From Lamellibrachia satsuma (lineage: Eukaryota > Annelida > Polychaeta > Sabellida > Siboglinidae), in assembly GCA_033239005.1 (NCBI GenBank), contig BSQZ01000011.1, forward strand, positions 12,735,001-12,799,000: a stretch of DNA of 64,000 nt, given 5' to 3'. The position numbers and the translations under genes are program-made. The notes beneath the pieces were generated by a model, which saw only the letters and a list, made by a program, of their open reading frames with translations, ran no database searches and had not been told where the DNA came from. Shown here piece after piece: positions 55,033-64,000 of this stretch (positions are counted from its first letter, which is position 1; every line of letters starts with the position of its first letter).

Positions 55033-58000
55033 TTACTGAATGACATGCCAATCTGAATCATACAACTTGTTCCTTGTAGATCCTTCTGGGTCGCCTTTCA
55101 GTGAAGGACTCGCGTCACTAGTGTCACCTGACGCCACAGATGACATACATTTTGAAAGCACTTTATCCAGCCTCTTGATGAAAGTGTCAACGTCATTCCG
55201 TGTCATGCCAACAGCTGCCGCAGCCGTCAGATAGTTACATGGGTACACACTAGAGTGTGCTCCAAATCCTCGGAATGTGTAGTGGCATACTTCCTTGATC
55301 TCACCCTGGGCTACAACCCTGTAACAGCAAAGCATTCAGGACGGACCCTGTTGACATCCAAAATGATTTTCAACATTCCAGTAACAATTTTCATATGAAA
55401 AATTTAATATAGGAAATGTTACTTAAAACTCCCAATCTGGTCAAAAATAATTTAATAATGTCCAATGATTTTGTCAAAACTAAATAACACATTTGCACAA
55501 ACGAGCTAGATTAGTGGATACTAGAGCTAGCATGTCATAGTGAATACTAGGTGGGTTTGATCTTTCACGAAATGATTCTAAAATACGAAGAAAAAAAATT
55601 AATTGAGGATGGACCTTTAACAATAAATCTGATCATATATACTGCCCAATTAATGAGTGACAGCTGAAGTATGAACACATGTTCCCACGAGATGGTCATA
55701 TTGTAAAGCATTATTACTGACAACTACCATGGTGCCAAGTGCACCCATTTCTATGCAGACTTTGGCCTCACCTTGTTCCTGAGACAAATCTGGTGAAGAG
55801 CATCGCCCCAAGTTCTGTGGCGCTCCTGGGGGACAACCGACTCAACGACATCGCTGCAGTTGAAGAAACAACAGTGTCACATGACTGACATCACATGACT
55901 AACTATGTCACATGCAGGAAATTGGTGCCGATCCAGAGGTCCAAAACCAGCAAGTTCTGGCTCGGGCCACCATCTTTTAAAAAATGCCAGTCAGGCAATA
56001 TGCAGTCAACTCAACTTTTGTGGAATTACAGTCTAGGGCCTAGTTGGATGAAATTAAATGTAAGATCTTTTTAAGATCTTACTTTGAAATTTTCTATTTT
56101 TAAGACCCTTTCAAGGTCATAAAAATGCAAGATTCAATTTTAAAGATTCTAGCACCAAACCAATAATTTGTGTCTGCAGTAGCGCCACCCACCCCCAATG
56201 ATGCCTAGTCCCCAGTGGCTCCACCTACCTATTGATATGTTGTTGTGCGGCGTCTCTAGCACTCGCTCTCCGTGGCGTTGAGCAACTTCACTGAGTGCTG
56301 TCTTCATATACGTGTACATCTGCTTGCGTTCAGCGAGCAATTTCTGGTATCCATGGAGACCAAGGGACAGAAGGGTGATGAAGAGGTCAAGTGTGGGGCC
56401 TGAAGATGCTCGCCCTGAGATGACAAGGTCAAGTCTTAAATTACAAGGTCACAACCAAAAGAGGATCTGAAGAGATAATGTGAAACATTGAAGTTCCAAG
56501 AACCCAATTAATAACTCCAACAGACAGTATTATCCCAACAAAATTTTTTCAAGGTATCAACATTTCTAAACCACTGATTTTGGAAACTGCTGTCAAATTT
56601 TATAATATGGTATTCATACCTCACAAGAGTTGTACCCGGTAGTTGCATTTACCCATAGCACTACACTACAAAAAACAAAAGATCACAGAGGTGCTTGGAT
56701 TTAATCTTGCGAGAATATTTTTGTTAGAATGTCATGACCAATATCAAACCCAAGTAATGAACACATGTTATTACATTGTTTATGCACATATCATTAAGAC
56801 TTTTTGACTAACACAGAAGTCGGTGTCAAATGATATGATGTGCCTAGTAAACAAGACATCATAATTACTGTGTTGTATGTGTTATCTGATTCAAATTACC
56901 TGGGTACGTCTTGCTTATGGTATTCATAAGATCCACATCGAAGCCTGCAACTATGGCACCACCTACTGGAACGAGGAAGTTTTTGTCTGCTGACTGGACG
57001 AAGGCATCGACACGCCCAAGTCTTGCTGCCTATCAACAATCAGCATCCATAAATTAAAGTTAAATGCAAATAAACCAGAGTTTCTTATTATTGGTACACA
57101 AAAGCAGCGTGGTAAACTTGATTGTTTTTCCCCCAACACCTATACTGAGCCAAAATTTCAAACCGGCCGTCTCAGCATGGAACTTTGGAGTCACCTTTGA
57201 TAATAATTTTAATTTTAGACAGCATATTTCACAAACTTGTCGTTGCTGCTTTTATTACATTCCTGACTTTCATCATATCCCCGGTATGTCTTTTTTTGTG
57301 TCGCTAAAACTATTGCAACTCCTCTTGTAAGCAGTAGACTTGACTATTGCAGTTCCCTTTATCATAATATTGCTCTCAATGACATCTTGAAACTTCAACG
57401 AGCACAAAATTGGTTGCATGGGTAGACCCGGTCTCTCGTTTCCCTCACTCAGCACCACTTCTTAAATCATTGCATTGGTTCCCTGTCCGATATCGCATTA
57501 TTTTTAAGATCTGAACAATTACCTATCAAGCACTTTCATCCAAGCAACTACCATATTTACATTCAGTACTCACTCCTGCAAGACAGCCCAGACAGTTTCA
57601 ATCACATTCTAACTAATTTTTGTTCCTAGTATTAAGACAAATGTCGGAACTAGAGCTTTTTCAGTTGCTACACTGACTCTGTGAACTCACTCCGTTAGTT
57701 AGTGTTAAGTATGTAGGAAATATAACAACGATTCGCCATAAACTAAAAACCCACCTGCTTAAACATGCTTATCCTCCATAGCTCCCCAACATACCAATCC
57801 AACTGTTTAGAACTGGAACTGCTTATCAATTATGAACTGCTTAAGCCCTTTTGTTTTGGTTCGCTGCCGAGCTTTGTTCTCCCAATGATTTTAGTGCAAT
57901 AGAAGTATTTTATATATTGTTATTACAAAAATTGTGAGAAATTTTCTCTCTCTCACTATTTTGTCAAGTGCCATCTATACTATAAAACGTTTGTGCATGT

Positions 58001-61000
58001 GTTTGTTTGTTTATTCATATATCATTCAGTTTCACATATATCAAACCGAAATTTTGTAGGCCTGTTCAGGGCCCACGGGGATGGTTTCTACATTGTTAGT
58101 TTTTTCAAAATTGCCCGGGGGGTAACAGATGTGGGATTTTATTTTTAAATCCTAACTCCTGTTAATCATTACAGATGATTTTAAAACATTTTTATAAGTA
58201 ATTGTAAAGATAATAATGTCTACACTTTTGTCGCTGGATGTTTGCAGCAATTTCAGATACTTTCCAAGTTATCGTAGTTCATTTGTACTCCCATGTGAAG
58301 TGCTGACAAGGGTCAAAACCCTCCATATACACTGCATCCGCTAGTAAAATTATGCCGCCACTGGCTGTTCCATGTACCGTCCTGAATAATGGGGGCCCTA
58401 AGAGGGAGAGGAACAGGAGGGAGAGGAAGAGGGAGAGAGAGGGAGATGGAGAGGGGGAGGGAGGGGGGAGGGAGGGAGGGAGGGAGGGATACAGAAGACT
58501 TTACCTGTTGTACACGATGCATGCATTGTGAGGACTGCACTCCATAGGCATTGTTCACAAGATGATGGATGTTGTGGCTTTTACAAAGAGCAGCAACGTC
58601 TTCTAGTCTGAAACATAACCAAAAAAATTAGATGCGAACAACAAACAATCACAGCATCTCACACCAAACTTGGTAGGCAGAGCACATACAGATTAAAGAA
58701 GTGCGATTAATGAGTGTTTCATAAAGTTGTCAGACCTCCAGAAAAGCAAATTACTCTGCCATGACACAAAGAATTTTTATATCCTAACTCTTGTTAATTA
58801 TTAGGGATGACTTTAAAATGATTGATGTGTGATACTATATGGAATTTTATTGGCGTAGCATCTTACGCCAAAGCTGCGACGGAAAGACCGTGTCAAACGA
58901 GATCCTGAAAGGGCAGGTACGAACGGCCAAGAGGAGAAGACCATCACAGAAGACAGAGGGAGACGTAGAGAGTTGACAATAAAAGTGGAAGAAGCTACCA
59001 AGTGACATGGACCCCCCAAGGGGAAGAAAAAGAAGATCTTACATTGATGCATTTTTCCCAAAAACATCGTTTATGCTCTTATCACAGTTCATAAGGGTGC
59101 TGCCTTAGCAGGGTATGTTATGGTATTAAAACACTGTTTTGAGATCATCCTTTAGATACCTGTCAGGAGATGAAATGACCCCTTAGTTGGTTACCTGTCG
59201 GGGACTCGAGGGGCGAAGCAGGAGGTCGTTGTCATCACACAGCAGATGTTGTCTGCTCCTAACTCGGCAATCTTACCCTCGAGCGCTGCTACGTCTGTGC
59301 GGAGTTCATCGCCCTCGAGACAATTCTCAATGATGACCGGCTCAAACCCTGCACACACGGACTAATATGATATACATTCCAAAGAAAGATGTTGGACAAA
59401 TTACTTAAATTCAAGGTTTAAACATGGAAGAACAATAAACAGGGACTGACGATTATAGTCAGGATTTAGATTAGATGAAACAAAAAGTGCAGAGACAAAG
59501 AAATACAACCATTAAGGTGTGCCTTTAAATCAATTCACTTCTGTTACCAAGTGTACACTATGTTATAATTAACAGGCAATGTTCATGATACCTTTCCTGC
59601 AAGTGCATGTAGGATTGAAGTTGTTTCAAACCAAAATGTGTCATTTTCTTTCTTGAATGCAGTAAGCATTATTTTATGAACACATTTCTTGTCCTTCCTG
59701 TTCCCGCCATTCCTTTTACTTGACATTTAATAACATGAGTGACTAATTTCTCACATTGGCTTCTGGCTATGTTATCTATTCAGCTGACATGAGACCCACA
59801 CAAATTCAGTTAAATATTCTAGTGTGATTTAAACCAACTTCCCCGAGTCAGGAGGTGCATGTGTTGCCATTCCCACATCAACCCATTTGTCTATTCATGC
59901 AAAACATCATTGCATGCCCCACCTGCTGTGACAATCGACTTGAAACATGACTTCTGGTCTATTCTTGGCCAAAGCACATATCTGGCATTTGGACGGAACT
60001 GTCGAAAGGTCAGCATGCACAAGACCAGGGTCATCCCTGTTGCCATGGGAACAATGAGCGCACCGGCAGCTGAAGGAACACCTGCAGTTATAAAACATCA
60101 CATCGTACATCATAATACGTTAGAACAGTTTTTTGTTCTGCTTTAACAAGATTGTCACACAAAGCAACAAGGTGCAAATGGCAAGTGAACAAGGAAGCCA
60201 TTGGCTTTTCAAGAAGGCAACTTATTACATATCTGCCAATTTAATTTTAACACAATCAGTAGCTAATTTGTATGACTGATAGAAATGTGTGAGAGCATTT
60301 TTACCTTTACAATTACGTAATTGAACGCAGTCATGATATGAATAATCCACCAGGTGTTAGATGTGATCTTACCCAGAAGTCTGATGGCATCCAGCACCAT
60401 GGCATTGGCAAGTTTCATAAGCACACTTGAGCCAGCCGCCTTTGGTTGCACAGCAGAAATGTCCCCTGACCTACCAATGCCATGACCTAATCTACAACAG
60501 CACACAATACGTATGATACGTTTACTACAACTGACAACAAAACTTCATATTGAAAAATAACTATAAGAACATATCTTGTTAAAGAGAATGATCAATTTCA
60601 TGGTTGATAGAGTAGACTCCGTTATGGTTTTATAAGATTCAATTTATTCAGGTCTTGAATAAATATGACACAAGTTATAAACTTATGATTTTAATTACCG
60701 GTAATGATGGACAAATTTATAACTAACACAAACTTAACATCCACAGAGCATGCTCAATTTAAATATACATCCTATACTGTATACACTACAGGTTTAATAT
60801 TAAACATTGTTTTAAATTTATTGCAAAGTTTAATATTAAACATTGTTTAATATTAAACTTGTAGTGTACATTTAAATTGAGCATGTGCTGTGGTCTTAAA
60901 TTTGCATTTGTAATAAATTTGGCCATCATAAATTAAGTTTTAGTGCAAGTTCCTAACTTGTATCACAGTTTGAACACCAACTGTCATGGTCTTGTACATT

Positions 61001-63162
61001 TAGCCCTTGTGTCTTGGTTATCATCAGATAGACTACAGAATAGTAATAGATAACCAACAAAAGTTTATTTTACATTTCCATTAATATTTTATCTTTGTCC
61101 AAACTATTTAAGCTGCATAAACGCAAACATCATTATTTCAAATCATCAGTAAACTTTCCCATCATCATGGCCAACATTTTGTTACTTCAAAACTTTGCAG
61201 TAAATGTAATCATGTGCTATCTGTAAGAGAAGCGACATAAGCATTAACATTAACAAGATTTAGCTGCAATGATAGTGGTCTACCTGAAGTGACGGTTCCT
61301 CACTAGTTGGGAGGCAATGCGGGCTTCCCTCTCTCCCACGCCACAGTTCCCTAGGAAGTTGTTGCTGTCCATTACTGACAGTTGTTGAATGATGTACTCT
61401 ATGGTGATATCGTCCCAGCCGTCTGTCGGCCATTTCCTCTGTCACAGAAACCATCTACTATGGGGTGTGCACACGTGTGTGGGGCATGTACAGAAATTTA
61501 AATGTTCCAGAATTTGAATCCTATTGCTGCCATCTGATGTGTAGCGAATTACTTACTTAATATCTCTATTCAGTGATGATTTATTATCCTCAGAAAACAT
61601 CAACAAAACCGACACAATTTGCGAATGCCAAAAAAGGGTGTGGCACCCTATTTTTAAGGGGCCATAAACCCAAAACCACTTGGAGTTGAGGGTTAATATT
61701 CGGTCTGTCAACATTACTAACAAAAATGCCCATCTTCCGGACGGGATACCTTGGTAGTTCGTGTTTACCAAATTTTAGGAAACACATTATCACAGAAATA
61801 TCCACCTATGCCTTGGTACTTGGTGCTGCCAGTCAATATCTCTGAAGATTATGACGTAATACAGGCAGTTGTAGTAATGTGTAGTGATGTCTTGCCCTTG
61901 TATATGGTGTAACTTTGGACAATCAAAGAAAATACACATGATATTGTCAACAATTGTATGTAATTGTATGCACAGCGTTGCAGACAGATGTACGTTATAA
62001 CTACGAATGGTAATTCGATTGTTCACAGAAAGGGTAAAAGTGGGGTGAATTTCAAAATGACCCGACTATGGGGTCGTAGATGAACCCCTGAAAGTTTGAC
62101 GCCCAAGATGCAGTGTCTAGGAGCAGCATAACAATATATTAAGATAGCCATAAAGGTATTTTTATGCATTTTTTTCATCAAAATCTGAGCCCATCCAGTT
62201 GGGACCCTTCTGCAAATCTGTTGATTTAAGATGGAATGACCCTTTGGTCAGTCCACACGGGGATTAATACATTTTAAATGGATTAATAGCTTATGTGCAC
62301 AAATTGTAGTGTATATGCAATCTTCAAAAATAGGCTAAAATGGAGTTAGCATGAATAGGTCTGCTGAGGGCAGAATGTAGCTAATATGCCATGAGCAAGG
62401 GGTGTGGCATAAAAAGAATGTTTTTATTCAACAGGTGAAACTTGTCATGCGTGGTTACTTTCGTGAGTCCAACAGCTTTGTGGCTCTGCACTGGCTCAAT
62501 GGTTTGGGTTTGAGCCCCAGGCCGGTGGCCAACCCAGCAGTTTTCTAAAAATTAGGTACAATTTGCTGACTCTTCTAGCACCTGGCATATGGGAGAAGGA
62601 AGTTGGAAGTTTGTGTCTTTCAGAAGAGACACAAAAAGCCATTGGTGCCTTCTGCCTGTGCCAGGGGAAGTGAAATATCCCATACATAGGGTAAATGTGT
62701 AACCTGTTGTAGAATCACAGTGGTGTCTATCTCCAACCCACCAATGGGGCGAATGCACCCAGCTCGACAATACTCTAGTCAATTTAATTATATGTGATTA
62801 ATGCTGCATTCCAGTGCACTCGTTCGACAACTGGGGCTCCTTTCTAAATTTCAAGTTCTCAACTGGTTGAAGTATTCATTATATACAGTCACAGATTCAG
62901 AGCTGTCATGCAAGCTCATTTACTCCCTTAGTCTATCAGGTCCATCTCTTCATGTCTTTTGGTACTGTCTCATATTCTGTTTAGCTTTTTAGTCTGACTG
63001 TCACCGAGGCTGAGCAAAAACTAATGTTTCAAAACTTGTTTAATTTACCTGTTCAAGTAAATGTCTAATTTTATTCTCGTGCGTGTTCCTCGCTTGTGAT
63101 CCCTGCTGCACGTACGTACTTGGGATGAGTTTTTCACACAGTTTCAGACACTCTTCATTCAT
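55033..63162 (-). CDS. SEPSECS: O-phosphoseryl-tRNA(Sec):selenocysteinyl-tRNA synthase, complete 10-exon gene
   Basis: PLP enzyme that converts phosphoseryl-tRNA(Sec) to selenocysteinyl-tRNA(Sec) with selenophosphate, the last step of Sec synthesis; cytosolic. Exons, in transcript order: 63162-63049, 61438-61284, 60491-60373, 60081-59923, 59348-59195, 58607-58505, 57029-56900, 56414-56229, 55853-55772, 55318-55033. They total 1488 nt, i.e. 495 aa (human 501), with all phases consistent. Landmarks: [16 protein letters not shown] (Arg75); [19 protein letters not shown] (Arg97, Ser98, Gln105, phosphate-binding loop); VPMATGM and [48 protein letters not shown] with the Schiff-base lysine at Lys284, the human number; [12 protein letters not shown] (Arg313); [33 protein letters not shown]. 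The start is the first ATG of a frame open upstream to 63249; its MNEE aligns with human MNRE. The tail is shorter than the human one. Confidence 0.96.
57036..57930 (+). pseudogene. LINE RT C-terminal fragment in SEPSECS intron 6, antisense to the gene
   Basis: [20 protein letters not shown] (57055), [20 protein letters not shown] then [10 protein letters not shown] (57165-57260), [14 protein letters not shown] (about 57470-57515), [15 protein letters not shown] and [11 protein letters not shown]. This is the post-YADD part of a CR1/Rex-like LINE, same family as 43830-44290, with multiple stops and shifts. It begins within about 10-30 bases of the SEPSECS exon 7 acceptor. Confidence 0.8.
58395..58490. 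repeat. GGGA/GGAG-rich tract in SEPSECS intron 6
   Basis: On the plus strand ggagggaggggggagggagg-type DNA; on the transcribed minus strand a CCCT/CTC tract beginning about 15 bases after the exon 6 donor. Runs of three or more G on the plus strand could form a G-quadruplex. Confidence 0.85.
60671..60960. mobile_element. Fold-back (long inverted-repeat) element in SEPSECS intron 2
   Basis: Two arms of about 120-135 bases are reverse complements with small indels. The left arm starts caagttataaactt and includes atgatggacaaatttat, gcatgctcaatttaaatata and ggtttaatattaaacattg; the right arm reads the complement back to aacttg at 60960. No protein. Likely a MITE that can form a hairpin. Confidence 0.8.
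61987..62145 (+). repeat. Dispersed repeat family 2, copy B (SEPSECS intron 1)
   Basis: Matches 15985-16145 through gaatggtaattcgattgt, ggggtgaatttcaaa, gatgaacccctga and gcagtgtctaggagcagcat. Confidence 0.7.
62470..62790 (+). repeat. tRNA-derived SINE in SEPSECS intron 1
   Basis: Head: ggctctgcactggctcaatg with ggtttgggtttgagccccag. Body: gtgtctttcagaagagacac, then ctgtgccaggggaagtgaaa. 3' end: tggtgtctatctccaaccca with gcgaatgcaccca. Shares these blocks with 33680-33965 and 48790-49075. Confidence 0.65.
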
Positions 63163-64000
63163 TGTGGAGCACAACGCAAACGCAATTATGCTTATGTTTA
63201 TGTGATCAAATCTGACAGAAGACTTTAGACTTTGCGAGTTTATCTGCACTACAAAAAACTACACTCCGTTTTAGACACGGTGATAGTGGGTGCACGATCG
63301 ATATCGCACTTATTCGTCAGCCCAGGCTGCGACAACCCGTGTTAGTAATACTGCTGACCAAATGCACTACTCAACATGGTTTACGTGCAAAATGTCGAAA
63401 TAAATAATAACAATACATGTAGAAATCGGCACTACGCAGGCAACACGTGTTACGTAAGCTGGGTATGGACTATCGGTATCTGTATGAGTGTTTTACCGTT
63501 TTCATTCCGCCACCTGCTGTATTTATTCTGAACTAAATGTGTTGCGGTCTTTGGACAAATTATTATTTTTTTTACTTGTGTGTGAAGTGACTCCCATATA
63601 CAAAGTATTCTTGGAATACCTTTTGTTATGGGCAGCATTTAGAGCCAAATGAATTTTATATATCATGAGGCATAAGTGTGGTAATTACATGACGAGAGGG
63701 CGATAATACGGGAACATGTGGATGTCGACTGCAAAAATTAAATTTTGTAGATAGAGTATGTCAATAGAAACAGTAATGAGGGAACTGACCACTCTTCACC
63801 TGGCTGAGAAGTCGGCAATATCTTTGGAAAAAACAGAACCAGAGTATATTCTCCATATAGATTCCCAGCTGAGGTATGAATATGTTTGTTGCCTTTTTGA
63901 GGGGGATTGGGGGACTCTGTCTCTGTCACTTGGAGGTGGGAGGTTGGACTCCAGAATTGGTGGGAGGTGGTGTATAGGATTGACGGGAGGGAGGTTAGCC
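63163..64000. other. 5' flank of SEPSECS, no further gene recognised
   Basis: Holds the presumed promoter and 5'UTR of SEPSECS. Open frames at 63450-63638 and 63738-63929 (-) have no recognisable similarity. The final 100 bases are GGGA/GGTG-rich. Confidence 0.4.

Overview
This is a stretch of animal nuclear DNA. It has spliced genes with canonical GT..AG introns, very long dinucleotide microsatellites, and many decayed LINEs, SINEs and DNA transposons. No operon-like gene packing, CRISPR array or bacterial element was seen. The repeat content (CR1/L2-like and Jockey-like LINEs, a DIRS-type gag/RT remnant, SINEs with a GCGCTTTACA-type tail) suggests a marine invertebrate, perhaps a mollusc. 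Species cannot be fixed from the sequence.

Region by region. (1) Positions 1-1245 hold the last exon and 3' flank of a secreted LamG/concanavalin-like gene; the rest lies upstream of the window. (2) From about 1.25 to 20 kb there is gene-poor DNA with minisatellites, microsatellites, a DIRS-like retrotransposon fragment (5588-6840), an antisense LINE (9630-10745) and a dispersed repeat that ends in (GA)n. (3) 20606-23762 is a second, mostly readable member of the LamG family. Its 3' end and flank (23385-24485) are homologous to 1-1245, so this is a segmental or tandem gene duplication with about 23.4 kb between matching points. (4) 24.5-38.5 kb is again repeat-rich, with a CR1/L2-like LINE at 25360-26750, LINE ORF1 remnants near 32.7 and 34.7 kb, and SINEs. 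(5) 38518-53242 (+) is a complete 14-exon alpha-L-iduronidase gene (IDUA; conceptual protein 687 aa, both catalytic glutamates present). (6) 55033-63162 (-) is a complete 10-exon SEPSECS gene, O-phosphoseryl-tRNA(Sec):selenocysteinyl-tRNA synthase, conceptual protein 495 aa with the PLP lysine at residue 284. IDUA and SEPSECS are convergent, 1.8 kb apart stop to stop.

The two recognised enzymes have unrelated jobs: lysosomal breakdown of dermatan and heparan sulfate, and selenocysteine synthesis. An intact SEPSECS implies that the organism makes selenoproteins. Their introns carry much of the datable transposon record, including an 803-bp hAT-like element with a perfect 8-bp target-site duplication and a 755-bp TA-flanked element with inverted ends. 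I found no convincing new multi-gene system. The most unusual observations are the duplicated LamG loci, a ~295-bp (CT)n tract that runs straight into a 3' splice site, an apparent GC-AG intron in IDUA, and LINE fragments lying within about 10-30 bp of conserved exons.

Exon boundaries were placed by hand from splice signals, reading phase and remembered family alignments. They have not been tested against transcripts.
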